Shown: positions 27,401 through 42,400 of the stretch, one piece after another
How the letters are laid out: each line of letters begins with the position of its first letter
Position numbering within the stretch: position 1 is the stretch's first letter
Origin: Ciona savignyi
Lineage: Eukaryota > Chordata > Ascidiacea > Phlebobranchia > Cionidae
DNA length: 64,000 bases
Direction of reading: 5' to 3'
Assembly: GCA_000149265.1 (NCBI GenBank)
Contig: CH003364.1
Span: forward strand, 2,392,359-2,456,358
Translations under genes and position numbers: made by a program
Notes under the pieces: generated by a model
What the model saw: the letters and a program-made list of their open reading frames with translations, nothing else
Told to the model about the DNA's origin: nothing
Database searches by the model: none

Positions 27401-30400
27401 TATGTTATTCGTTTCGTGTTGTTTCCATCTGTAAAACGTCGGTATCATCTCAGTTGAACGAAACACGTGATTTCCAGATTCAGTTAATATACTTCAGTAA
27501 CGGTTGAAAAGTGTTTTTCGTTTATATACTTTGTAAAACGGGATAGGTAAAAACTACCGACAAAAAGCATAAACGTACGATTGGTGCTGGTCTTCGGGTT
27601 GAGTTAAAGTAGTTTTTACAGAATGCTTGTTTACATTTTTAATTGTAAAGTTATAAATAAATTTGTTTTTTGTTCAGATAACCGGTACAGTATGACTCAC
27701 AATATAGGATTAATAATTAACGACTTAATCAAAACCTGGCGGCCATGGCACCTAATCCAATCTGGTAATAGTTCTTTGTTAAAATGACATTTAAACTTTT
27801 GTCTTTAGGGAGTATTAAACACAGCCAATTCAGTCCACTATTATCATACATTAGACTTACATCGCTTTCTACCACAAAATTTCAAAAAAATCTCACGAAA
27901 TCTTCGACAGAGAATCTGCCGTCAGATCACACCTTTTTTGTCTTACAAATGTTTATCCCCGCAAACCTCAAATTTGTCCGAGAAAAAACCGCAGAAGGTT
28001 AACGCGCCGTCAGTGCATTCCTAACACAGCTTAACAGCCTTTTCAAAGCTTGGAAATCACTCGTCGCCGTCGCTGAACGTGCTGACCCGGAATACTCCGG
28101 ATAAAGATCTTTACAACTTTTAAATAGTACCAGCTACCTTTCGCCCCAACATTGCGTGTCCGATTTCAAAATACGAGAAAGTGAAGCTAATTTGAACGTT
28201 AAGGGTGTAGGAGTTAGGCGCCTTGTCATCTGCCCAGTTTGGCATTTCAATTAACAGTTCTACAAGTGGTGCATATAGTCGTGAAAATTGAACCTAGAAT
28301 GTATCGTATTTTAAATTAGTCGGTTTGGCGTACCATTTAGCGGGTCTCAAATCACAGCATATTGCAATGCATAGTTTAACATTATCTCTGGAATTTTAAG
28401 TTTTAAAATAGAGCACAACCCCTGTCTGCATCTCTAAAGTATTTAGGTAAAAATAACATACACTAAATTAACAGCATATGTTTATAAGCATCACGTGACT
28501 TTGCGTGGGACTACCATTTTACATTATCACTTTCCCATGTTTAATATACCGGCATCTGCTGTTGATATATAATCTTACTCCCATTTCCACTGAATTATGT
28601 ATGGTCGCTCACTGATTGCTTGAACGTCAGGCATGTGCTTATCTACAAACACTGATAAGCATTATTTGATTTAAAGATCTTATGGATAAACACTAATTAG
28701 GCCTGTATAGTTTATCGCCCATAAGGCTATATTGTTCAAATGTGCGACTGAAAACCCGGCATGCCAATTGTTATCGCCTAAACTTCCAAACTTTTTCAAA
28801 GGCATAGTAATTCCATATAACCAGTCATTCCTCAGCAGAAGATCATGGCCGTTCGTTGTTTACCCGAATATCTCCTGTAACAAAACATGCTACATCCGGT
28901 CAGTTGCTTGCTGTGTTAGCTGGTGTGTTGTAGAGATTCGTGTTGTAGTTGTTTGTGTGTCGTCCTTTGTTGTGCCACATTAACCTAACCAATATTCGAT
29001 TTTAGCCTATGATTTTGGTATGGACATGCGGTGCACTTGTTGCAATGCCTTAGTTTGCCTTTAGTTTTCTAAGCAAACCGACCTTTTTAAATTTCGTTGC
29101 GAAAGATTACCTCCTTAGTATTTTAAGTTTGAAGCGTGATTTATAAAAATTATTGTTTTCTGCCCAAGTAGTCCATAGATGTAGAATTGTGTTGGTAAAA
29201 GCACGCGAGTGACAGTAGTCGCTGTTAAAATTTGTATGTTTTTAGAATGCATCTTAGACATATTAGTTTCTAGTTAGCTAGTCCTAGGTTGATCAAAGCC
29301 TAAGCTTAACAATATATATAATTAGAATGTAAGATAATTTTTTACAGCAGAATTTAGTCAATTAAATGGTGATGTCATTATTTATAGGTATGACATGTTT
29401 AAACGCGTTAAGCCCCGTATCCTAAACCGTTGTAAGCGCTTAATTTTCGCCGCTGGCCTTTTTGTTGTCGTCAACCGAGTTTCCGATTGTTACGTCACAA
29501 TAAAAACGTCACGGGCCATTGTCGACCAAACAGATGAAAAGGATAGAACGTGGACATAGCCCAGGTGTAAGGTGTCTTTCCCCATGTAATCTTACAAGCC
29601 GATTTCGACTTTACATGCTTTTTAATTTTAGGATTCCTTCGTTTATCGGAAATTCACGAATTTCGTAAATTATTTGTTTTTATAATACCCGTATTTTCGA
29701 ATTATTCTGTAGAACTGAATAATATTTTAGTTATGCGTCAGCAGACATATTTGAATGTAATTTACCGTTGCCGATTAATAATATACGTAGTGTAACTATT
29801 AAAAATCACAGCTTGCAGGCTGCAGTACCTTCGATATAACTTATGGATATGAACTATAGTTAACCGAAATATCGCATGAAAACACAACGCTGTAAAATTT
29901 ATTCCAGTCACCTAAGTTAGACTGGTTTTCAGATGGCGCCGGCACTTACAAACTGCATTTATGATCTCTATTGCGTGATTACTATTTCACTTTTATTGCA
30001 GCTTTCGGTTTTTGACCGCTCAGTAAAACGATTACCAAAAAAAAGCTTAACGTAAACCCATTTGCGTAGCCCTTGCGCGTACATGAAAGGCAGTTACGCA
30101 GCTCCGAGTTTAAAATTACCGATGGAATGTGAGATACACCGGAGCACTTTCTCCGTGTTTTCGCTGACTTGTCGTATCCAACTATTTGAACCTCGCACGA
30201 CCCTTTATAAGCTAAATGGCGTTTACCCGGCAGCGTAACTCGATTAGGCGTTGCTTTCTTTATAGCCCATCGCATAGTTCGACAAAACCACGAATTTTGA
30301 AAACCTTAAAGTAAATTTTTCTATTTATCATTTTAAAATTATTAGCACGACAGACCGTGGGACATTGACAGACATAATGTCGTTTATGTGCGTGTATCCC

Positions 30401-33400
30401 TGACTATAGCTTGTGAAGATTTCGTTTAAGCTATTTTGTATGCGTAAAACATAACCCGATTGTCGACGGCAACGTAAGACTACACTCGGCAACCTTCAGT
30501 ACTGAGTTAATCTCCCACAAAAGATCACATCAAAGCGTTTAAATGTCACCTCCAACGCGTGGGGCTCGTAGTAAATAACCAAGTATACAGCGTAACGTGG
30601 TGCGGTTAACTGTAAGTGAACGACTGCGGAATTTTGCAGCAAAAGCTGCCCTATTGCTTATACAGCAGAGTGGGTCTGCATAGGCTTATGCCCTGAAGTA
30701 AGCTGATCAAATAATACATCACGAGACTATACATGATTTATGATAAAGTGTAGTCCACATCTATACGGTATAACCTAACATATGCCTATATTTTTGAATA
30801 TTTTGATTGCTATAAGTACTTCCATTAGTTTACCTTTGGTATGCAGGCCTCCTAGGCTATTTAGTATAACCGTCGGTTATTTTCTTACGTGTCAAAAAAT
30901 GTAGGGCTATGAACGCATTTAATAACATTCAATTTAATTTGTATACGTGCAAATATTACACTAGTCCCACTAAATACTGTTATTTACACGGGCGAACATG
31001 GATTATTACAATTAATCCATAAAGTATTTGTGGTAAACTGTAATTTAGAAAACGCGTCTTGTGAGAAACCTACGTTGTATGCAGAAAGAAAGCTACTCGA
31101 TTGCATAAATTCAAGTATGCAGTTTACAAAGTAAAAACAAAATTATGGAGTAGTTTGTCCGATCGCATAGCTTGGTGGATTAATACGTCGCCTTTCAGCC
31201 GAATAGTTGCAGGTTCGAAACTGGTCGCTAACTAGTCTGATGTGTTCTTCGGCAAGGCACTTAACGGACATTGCCTAACCCCAGTGAAATCCAATGGATT
31301 CTACCAAATAAAAGGAAAGTCTGAATTATAGACAGCACACTAACATCAAAACAACCAACTCTACCTTGCAATGACTATATTACAATTTTACAGAACCAGT
31401 GGACGATCGGCTTTGCTCTACGGTTTCATGCGACTTCAACGCTGCATGCGTCGTGCGCCCATCGGACGACGGTTCTCTTGCGCCAACTTGCGAGTGCCCG
31501 ACGTGCCACAACACTGCAGTCGCACCAGTATGTGGTTCTGATCAACGCAGCCATCGATCAAGTTGCGATTTACGTCGCGCGTCTTGCGTGGAGGGAAGAG
31601 TGATAACGGTCGTACGTTATTCAGCATGCAGTAAGTATTCAAAAGGATAACTTGTTTTTATCTGATCTATTCTTTTCATAAGTGCACTCCAAAAATAGTC
31701 TTAACTATCCATGATCCAGGATTTGTAAAGGTTTGTTATTTCTTCAGTCTGAAAAGCATGCCATATTTAAGCACTAGATGCCGTAACAAAAAATTAAAAT
31801 ACCGGACCGTTAAGTTAATGAATAAAAATTAATAGAAAACAAAAAATGGCAAGAATAAACGCCAAATTCTGTTAACCTCTTTACATATTGTTGAAAACTG
31901 CCATGATTTTTAGGTCATACTAGCATTTATTTTAAACTAAGGTATTTTTATTTAATCACCCCAAAATTTTATCCTAGACCCATGCGATATTTTCAACCCT
32001 GAACTGCGAATTTTTGAGCCGGTGTGCAGTGGATCTTGCACACTAGATGTCAATGGAGAGCCCCAGTGTTGCGATTTAATTCCTTGCTTGAAAAACGACA
32101 CCGATCAAGTCTGTGGAAATGATGGCAACACTTATGAAAACGAATGTGCTCTGAAAAGGTCAATATAAATTAGTGTATTATCAATTTAAATTAAACGACT
32201 ATGGATCATGTTTTGGGAAAAAAAATCAACTGCTAAAGTGTAAACATAAGTTGTAATAACACATTATAAAAGTACCTTATATAAAAACTGGTTATGAAAT
32301 AGCTTATTAATTTTTTATATTACAATGGTATTTGTTCCTTTCAACAGATATGCATGCAAATCCGCCAAAGCTATTTCTGTAATACAACAAGGTTCTTGTC
32401 CTGACAAAAAAGGTAACTGCTTTCATCGAAACATTATTGGATTTTTTTATATAAGCAGTGGGTACTTTTTGAAATGTTTTAAAGTAGAAGAGTAATTACC
32501 CCATATGTCTATGTGTCTGGCATTGTCAACCAGACCTTTACACTTGAAATATTCGCTGGTACTTGTATGATGTAATTTGTGTTTTTCAGAAAATGTAAAA
32601 AAAAATTAATGCTTGCAGAAAACATGTTTATTACAAAAATACTTCTACAGAAATGACAGCCATGAGAGGATCTATCAGCTTAGTAGCCGATGAAAACTGC
32701 CCAGGAAATTGTGATCCTGAAAACCAGGACTTTAAAGACTTTCTAACAACATTTGACAGTGCAGTAAACCAGGTGTGTTCCATTAAAATGTAAAATATAT
32801 TGTACATAATTTCCACATTGTTGGCCCTGATAAAATATGTACACGATTCTACAGAAGATGAACAGTTTGCAGGTTAAAAATATGTCAATGAAAAAATTAA
32901 CCAGCTACTATTTGACAATCTATGCTTACAGCACTGTTGTCAGTGTTGTCCTTTCATCAAAGACAAAATTCACAAAAAATAACTGTTTTACTTTTCAGAA
33001 CCTACGTGCACAAAATGACAAAGATATTGATGGTAAAACGATGGGCGAATTTCAAGTAACAGAAGTTCGACAAGGAAGTGCTATTCTACTGTTCAGGTAG
33101 TGACAAAATTTTCGATCGAAAACCAAATTGTCATTTATAATCAAGGTTATTTTAATATTGTTTATTATTAACCAAGGATATTGGATGCAATTATAAGATT
33201 AACGCCATTTTCAAGATGAGATTCATGTCTTGTCATTCCATAAATCTAAATTACTATTCTCATATCAGGGCGTACGTCTCAACTGCCAGCCAACCAATAA
33301 CTACAGATGACAAGTCTGATTCAAAATACGATTGGGTGTTCGATCGCTTGTATGATGATACGGTGGGAGCATTGAAATTAGCAACTCGTGCAAGCGGGTT

Positions 33401-36400
33401 AAACCTGGTATCCTCGCGATATCCACAAGACGATTTTGTTGTAGAAGGTGAATATTTTAAACCTTTTCTGGTGTTTTGATATATGGTAAAGTGAAATCTC
33501 TAAGACAGTGGTGCAATTTAAGTCGTTTATAAGTTGGATTTGATGGATTGAATTCAACTAAGAGTGTTTTTGATTATATTCTATTGAACTCAACTGTGTA
33601 TATTCTGTTAAAACCGAGTTTTAATATTGATTGTATGCCACCAGACGTGTGCCTTCAGCTGCAATGTGAGCATGGCGCAATGTGTAGTATCGGCCGTTTC
33701 GGCTCTTCCCTGGTCCCTTCGTGCTCGTGTGCTAACGTGGGGACACCTGAGCGTCTCCCAGTTACACACGCTTGCAAACAAGCGACAGACGGGACGGGCG
33801 CACAAAGGATCTTCATAAACACAGCAGAAGCGAGAAGAGAATCGTGCATTGCAAACCAGATACTCGATTTTAAAGACATCTGTCAAGGTAAGATTATTTT
33901 AAAGAATACATAAGATATCTCTGTAGTAAAAAAAATCTTTAGCAACTCTTTCAATTAATTATTTTCACTTCTTTTATTCACAGGTACCACTCTATTTTTT
34001 TTGTTTGTATTTTTATTTTTTTTGGGACGAAATGGAGCATTTTGATATAGGTAGTTTCATTACGTTTTTGCAACTTGTTTTTGGAATGCCTTGAATGTGT
34101 ATATACCTTCCTCTTTCATGCATTGTTGGTGTTCTTTCATGTAAAAAAAATCTGGTTTATTTCCGATTTCCATTTCTTTGTTCCCGTTTCATGGCATATT
34201 ATTACGGCAGTAATAATTTCCTTTCCACAATATTCATTCATGTTCACGCCTTTTATCATGCCGCTAGGAAGCTTAAGTGAGTATTCAAGTTTTTGTATCT
34301 GGGTATATAATTTTTTTATTTAAGTATATTTATATATATATACTTTGGCTCACTGGCAAAGGCATTAAACTCATAACCACCGATTGTAAGTTTGAAGCCT
34401 TTTCATTAATTCTAAAAATCGTGAAATCGAATGGAACTAACCCACTGTGAATGCACATTCTTCCCCTAGAAGCCCCAATCGACCATTGTGCCGATATAGG
34501 GGGCTGCAGTGGAGTGGGTGAAACATGCATAGTGATGGACGGTGTAGGCTCGTGCCAGTGTATAACATGTGGCATGGAGTATCAGCCAGTGTGCACCAAT
34601 GATGGCCAAACTTTCAGGTGAATATATAAATTAACAAAAGTTTTTAATCAATTTTCATTGCAAACAACTATGCCAAATAACAGTACGAAACTTCATGTCT
34701 ATTTACTTGTTTAAGTTGTTGGATAAATATGGAGGTTATGATGAGTTTGTGCAGGATTATATGTATCATATGCCTTGGTTTAGTAAATGAAAATGAACAA
34801 ATCAAACACTCTAGTTGGTTAACTTACTATAATTCTGGACATCCGATAGAGGGAATGAGATATTCAGATGATTACCCATATTAAAATGACTATCATGTCA
34901 GCCCAGTTACAGAAATAAATAATTTTATATAAGTGTGCTGTTATTATATTTATTATTTTATATTTTAATATCTCATATTAAAAGGTCAAACCTTAATCAA
35001 TCAGTTTTAGTTGATAATCTTTTTTTTAATAAACTAAACTGAATTGTGTTTCTATGACATCACAGAAGCTCATGTGAGGTACAACGACACAACTGCATGA
35101 CCAAAAGCAACCTTGTAATAACCAGCATTGGTTCCTGTGGTAAGATGACTCTGAAATTTCTCCTTGTATCTGCTCTTTGGTGACTTTTCTTGGGTGCTCT
35201 CTTGTTTATGGACCTCTTTGTTTTTTTTAAATACGCAGTAAAACTATTTTTTATAATTTTTGATGTGACCACTTATTTGTTTTCATTTTATAATAAGAAG
35301 TTCTGATTTTGGTCCAACATCCACATTTTTTATTAAATAAATAGACTGTGCACTATGTCTATTTAATATATAAACACAATAACATAAACTTTGTATTTAA
35401 ATGTTTTATAATGTTTTAGTGATGACACATCACACAATGTATATTTGTGGTTCACCACCTATAGGTTAAGTGATGCAAAACCTGTGGGTGGTTTACACAC
35501 AGATTTCTCTAAACACTTTTTACCAGACTATAAAAACAAGGTTTGCCTCCCCTCCCACAGAAAGCCAGTGTGACGACGTAACATGTTGGTATGGTGCTCA
35601 ATGCGAGGTGATTGCCCAAGGCACAACCTGTGTCTGTCCTACTGTGGTAAGTGACTGAAAACTATTTTAAACACGACACATTCTTATGATTTTAATAGAT
35701 GATAGTATTGCCATGCATTGGTCTAATTCAATCATACTATTGGTACTAAACAGTTAAGCATATTAAAATGGCTCCTTCATTATCCAGGTATGCAGTTTTA
35801 ACATGCTTATTCTTCGATGTCGTATCTATGTATATGACAATGAAATTATAAATATTATAATAAAGATTAAAGGCAATGAACTAGATTATGACCATTGAAT
35901 CTGTTGATTTCCAAACATATTTCGACTAAAATGAACTTAGTTTATTTCCAGATATTTTATATATAATAGTGAAATAAAATAGTTATCTTTATGGAACAGG
36001 AAATGACTGTATAAACTAGTCATAAAAATACGATTGCAACGAAATTAATTTTTTCCGTTACTCTACAGTGTGTAATGACGTACTTGCCAGTATGTGGTAG
36101 CGACGGACAAACTTATGATAACGAGTGCCAGATGGTGGTGGCTGCATGCCAGAACAAGCTCGAGATCACAGTAGCCCATACCGGGACATGTAGTAAGTGC
36201 TCTGGCTGCTGACTATGCGTTTTGTGTATGCCATCAATTTTTATATTTCTGCGATACAATTTTTAGTCTTTATTTCTTCCTTTTAATTTTTATTGTCCGC
36301 TGTAATTTCATTGTAGGAAAGCAGACATTTTTTATTTTGGTGCATAGTATACTTAATTCTGAATACAATTCCAAAGCAACTGTTTGCAAGAACCTCTTCA

Positions 36401-39400
36401 TTTGCTATTTTAAAGTCACAACATTTACTTTTTCACTGATAAAGTGTTTGCTCTGACAGAAAAGTCATCCCAACATCATGATCAAACACATCTTGTTGTT
36501 TTCGATTTTCCTTTGTAAACGTTTATAATAAATTAACCCTTCTGCAGGTGAAGAAACAGAAGGATCCGGATCTGGTGAGGTTGATGAATGTGGCTGTCTC
36601 TTTGGCGCCTCATGTGGCACAACAATTGATGACGAAGATGCCAACTGCGTTTGTAGTTTCAACTGCGAGGCTGGGTGAGCGGGTGTTTACAATGATTTTA
36701 AAATCAGAACTAATAGCGATTTTGTGCAATGATCATAGATGTATAAACCTGCTTTCAGGGGTGTACAAGTGCAAGTTAATCTGACTATTGCCTGTGTGAT
36801 AATGCTCCTGTGTTTTCCCATTCACAGGAATAAACATGAATATACTAATCCTATCCTGTTTTAAAAAATATTTTCTTACAAATATCAACAATTGATTTTT
36901 TTATCGTTTATGTTTTCATTTATTTCTGTTCTGCCGGAGTTACTCCTTTAATAACATTTCAGTTTGTATTTTCTTAATTTTAAGATTAATTTATTGAATA
37001 TTTTGTTACAGTTTAGTATTATAATCGTTATTCTTTTACATCCAGTGGCGTTCCAGTGTGTGGTTCAGATGGCAAGACCTACGCGAATCAGTGTGAGTTA
37101 CTAAAGACTCAATGTCAGGAGCAAATCCCAATATCCATTGTTTCTGATGGAATCTGCCAATGTAAGACATGGATAACACAAGATTTGGTAGAATATAACA
37201 TGCGTTTTGGTAGAATATGTGCTAACAGGGACCATCAGGTGATTTCAAACAAATCCTGTGTGTGTTCTAAGGCAGAATTGCTGCTTACACTAAGTGTAAG
37301 TGGTTACATAAAATATAAAGCAAATTTTCTATCATCACAACACTCCGATATAACTATATTAACCGAACTGTTATTGTAAAATGTTCTGCATATAGTGTTT
37401 TTAATCTTCCTTTTATCACTGTGGGGGCTAAACATGTGTGTCCAGTTATCTACCGAGTAACTGCTAGAATATTACTGTTTATGGTCTTACTTTAATTTGC
37501 TTAATTTTTCATACAGTTGGCTGCATACAAAGCAGATATGGCTGCTGTGCTGATGGAAAGACTCCTGCTAAAGGAGTGGCTCGCTCAGGATGTCCAGGTA
37601 TGCAATACGTCATGTGACATTAATTTTCTTGTTTTCTTATGAAAGAGAAACAATAAGAAATGTTTTATTTAGTGCTACAACTGTTCTACAGGCACTACAG
37701 TCAAAATTGCATAAACTTTTTTAATGTTTTACTTCGAATGGTGTATATCTCCTAACAGAAGTTTCATTAAATCAAAACTAATGGAGCTTTTGGTACCTTT
37801 CTGAAGTTGACGAACATGTAACATTGGGATTCTTTCAAAAGAGTAGAATTTATTAATACGGTTGTTGTCCCAAGGTGAACTTATTAAGAACGGAAGCTCG
37901 TTTAGACTCTGAAATATCCTTAAGAATTCAGAATGAAAAAGTTGTGACATAAAGAACCAATAAAGAACTCTTTCTCTTTTCCACAGAGAAATGCATGTGT
38001 AATGAGCATGGGTCATACGGGGCCACATGTAACCCTATAACTTCGCAGTGTGTGTGTAGACCTGGGGTCGGTGGGTTAAAATGCGATCGCTGTCGACCTG
38101 GGTATTGGAATTTCCGAGCACTTGCCGAGAAACTTTTCACAGGATGTATGGGTAAGAAAATCAAATGAACATTTTTATTTTAAGTTGTAGAATGAACATG
38201 ACTGTGATTTATTGAGCATATTTTGTCTTTATCCAGCATGTCGATGTCATGAATTTGGTTCTACCCGAGATGATTGCGATCAGATGACTGGCAGATGTTC
38301 GTGCAAAAGTGGGGTGACCGGGCTCAAGTGTACCGACTGTGTCACCGATGGTTCTTGGGTGACAAGCACTGTTTGTGATGATTCAGGTACAACATTTACC
38401 TGAGCCAATTATACTACGAAATCAAGGTCCTTGACATATGGGTCCCCAACATGTGGACCCCTAATATGTGGAGCCCTTACATGTTGGTCCCTTACATTAG
38501 GGTCTCTTAAGCATGGATCCCATAAGCGTGGACCATTTACATCTAGAACCCTTACCCTGTATATTTGGGACCTAACACTTTATGTCTATGGCCACCAGCT
38601 AAGAGTTATCTCAATTGGAAGTTTCTCCGACATTTAAATGATCTTTTTTTATAAAACATATGTTTTCACTTTTTTACTATTTCCAGCAACGGCAACACCA
38701 AATGCAGGTTCTTGCGAGGATTTAAATTGTCGGATCGGCCAGGAATGTGTTGAGATTAATGGCGCCTTCGAGTGTCAGTGTCCAACACTGACGACGTGCG
38801 ACAGTGTCGACGAAGGCTTGGTAAGCTCAGATTTTTATGTTGTTATGCTTTTGCATGGGAACCTTGATTTTTTTCTTGTTTATAATTGTACAGCTTACCC
38901 AACCTATAATGGTTTATATAAGCAGGTTTTATTTGTTCAATATATGATGGTTTCGTGATGATTGAATAATATTTTTTGTATCTATGTTGAAATTGGCTTA
39001 CATGCTGGTTCACTATTTGCTTGCTAAAGTGTTTATTTTACTTTGTAAAAATTATTTTTTCTTGAAAATTGAAAATTAATTTTTTTGTGCCAAAAATAAA
39101 ATCGGATTACCTGTTAACTCTTTGCTGCCATGGACATGTAATTTTGCAAAAAAATGATTCCATTTATTTTCATGTTACTGGCAACTACAGTGCAATTACA
39201 CTAAGGCAAGTCCCACTTAGTACTGCATGCACACTCGCCTTGATAATAGCAAATGAATCTTCAATTATTAAATCCATAAATTTACATAGAAAAAAGATTC
39301 TGATTTTAAACCTTGTCCAATTTATTGATTCCAATTTTAAACTTTGGCCAATCATATTTTAAGAATGTTTTGTCAGCCATTTAACTGCTTTTTTGTACAT

Positions 39401-42400
39401 TTGTACTGATAATCAGTTCCTTCCATATTTTTATAGCACAGTCATATATTTTTACCTTCATAGTCATGATAAACTATAACATACGTGAATGAACTAAAGA
39501 AATTTAAAGCCAATTAACGGAATGTGTAGTAAATATGCACGCGCCATAATATAGTTTATCTGACTGAAAATCAGTTGTTATGGCCAATTCTCTCAAAAGA
39601 AGACTGCAGTCAGTAAATTTTTCAACGGTTCGGTCACATTTACCAAATACGAATAATTCATTGAATAGAATTGTCAGATTATTATTGGTGAAATACACAG
39701 TTATTAGACATGACTAATTTATAAGAAACTTTTTACCCAAGCATGCTGCATTTTGTGATCTATCTCAAGTCCCTCATTTAGTTTAATCTTTGAAGACACA
39801 AAAATGCATGTATCACAGTCTCATTGGACTTATGAGACAAGAAATTATGCATAATATACAAAAATACATTTATACAACATACCAAGTAATACTTAGCCTA
39901 GCAAAGTCGTTTGAAATTCTTAAAACCTTTTTTTGCAGGTGTGCGGCACAAATGGTATAACTTATGCGGATAGCTGCCAGCTTAAAGTGCTTGCATGCAA
40001 GATTGGAGTCAATGTAACTGTCGCTTACGATGGGGCTTGTGAAAGTAAGAATTGTCTGCTTCTTAATAAAACACTATTGTTATTGCATAGATTGCGCAAT
40101 AGTTAGTTTCCTTGCCAATCATTGTTTTCTGTGTGGGAAACGGCAGTCACTGGTCAAATAATAGAATAAAGCATGCTACTGGAGTTTAACAGAGGCTATT
40201 ATTTTAAATTGCTTACTGACACTTAAAACTAGCAGGTGGTAGTTTTTGAACAATCAGCTTGTAGAGGTGATAAACTCACCACTGTGAAAGTCTCTTACTT
40301 AATACGAATTGTTTGTTTTCACTTAGGTGTTTCAGAGACATTAAAAGAGGGTCCGATAATAAGGCCACCCCTTGTGCCTGTGCCACCACCTACAACTTCC
40401 ACTAGATCAAGTGCTTCTGCTACCAAACCAACATCACCTTCAACTATGCCAGAACCAAGTTCTGAACCAGAACCTGAACCATCTTGCGGAACCAGAACCG
40501 GAACCATCGTCAGAACCAGAACCTGAACCATCGTCAGAACCATGAACCTGGAACCATCTTCGAGAACCAGCAACTCTGAACCATCTTCGAAACCAGAACC
40601 TGAACCATCTTCGGAACCAGAACCAAAACCATCTTCAAAACCAGAACCTGAACCATCTTCGGAACCAGAACCTGAACCATCTTCAGAACCAGAACCTAAA
40701 CCATCTTCGGAACCAGAACCTGAACCATCTTCGAAACCAGAACCAACACCATCTTCGAAACCAGAACCAACACCATCTTCAAAACCAGAACCTGAACCAT
40801 CTTCGGAACCAGAACCTGAACCATCTTCGGAACCAGAACCTAAACCATCTTCGGAACCAGAACCTGAACCATCTTCAGAACCAGAACCTAAACCATCTTC
40901 GGAACCAGAACCTGAACCATCTTCGAAACCAGAACCAACACCATCTTCAGAACCAGAACCTGAACCATCTTCGAAACCAGAACCTGAACCATCTTCGGAA
41001 CCAGAACCTGAACCATCTTCGAAACCAGAACCAACATCATCTTTAGAACCTACCATTTTACCATCACCAAGCACTATTACTGTACCAGAGACACCAAAAA
41101 CAACAGTTGGTAAGTTTATAGGATATTGTTCTAGTTAGTTAATAATATTGACCAATCAGTAAAACTACTATAATAATTTTACCAGTGAATAGTCACTAAC
41201 CTAAACAACGTATTCTAGTAAAATAGTGAATGTCCTATATTATCCACGACCATTCTAACTGTTAAACCCCACAGCTGGCACAGATGAGGTGGAATGCATG
41301 TATGGTGACGATGAAGATTGTGGAGGTTCAGGCAGTGGCAACGATGAGGTAATTTGTTCTATGGTCCTTGAGACCCTTTTTTGGACATTCTATTACTCAA
41401 TCCTTAGTATGAGCGATACAGTGTTGTGTTTATTATACTCTGGATGTCCTTGACTCGAGTGCAGACAGAACCCACAAATCTGGTCATGATAACCAACATG
41501 ATACATTTGACTACAATTCTTAAAAATAACACTTAAACTATTCTATGCAATAATTTCCAGCAACAGCAATGTTCTATTCCGTAGGTAAACTTAAGGTTTA
41601 AATAAGTACAACATGGGGTTTTATTAAGAAACTTTGGTCTATGAATAAGCTGTTATACATTTGTCTATCTGAAGGTTGATGAAAACACTGATATTGAAGT
41701 TGCAACAATATCTGTCCCCTCGGAAGTACCTACTCCAGGTTTGTTTATTTTATATAATTTTTAGTGGCCTGTATAAATGATCCACCTGGCCATCTGTACC
41801 ACATGAATTAACGAATTGTGATTTTGTATAAACACAATGCGCCCAGCCTTATATAGACTATGTTATAAAACCATTTATAAAATAATGGCTTTCTAAGAAC
41901 TGGAGTATTAGAAGTGAAAATTGTACAACTAGCGGTCGGCACCCTAGTATTTTACCCCATTTCAGAATTTTAATAAAAGTCCGAGTTTAACCTGACTATA
42001 CGGTACATTGTAACATTCCAAAAAGAGGACTATTATATATTTTTTAGTATCGGTCTTCAATATACTTATATGTTGTATCTATTAACTTTAACAAACTAAT
42101 TTTCTCCAAGCTTTGCTGAATGGATTACTAAAAAGGACAAGATTTAACTTTCATTAAAACATCTTTTATTTTTTATCGTAAATAAAATTTCACCCACAAA
42201 CTCATATACACTTTTACATCCATTATGCATTATTTTCACCCATTTTCATCCAAAAGCACTCTTCATGTTTTTGTCGAAGTTGTTTATACAGCTTCAGTGG
42301 CCTGGTAAGAGAAAGGCTTGGCCATTGTCAGCAAAGTCAGGCATGCTAGTTGTCGTAACAAAGAATATTGTGCATGTGGTTTTTCGAATTGACTGACTGG

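Noticed and set aside
28732-28983. Possible additional Kazal exon between Kazal 1 and 2
   Set aside because: Only scattered cysteines; no CxSDGxTYxxxC core and no suitable splice sites.
40319-41074. 251-codon minus-strand open frame rich in Gly-Ser-Glu-Asp
   Set aside because: It is the mirror of the 24-bp repeat in the agrin exon, which lacks stop codons on both strands. It has no independent splice or start evidence.
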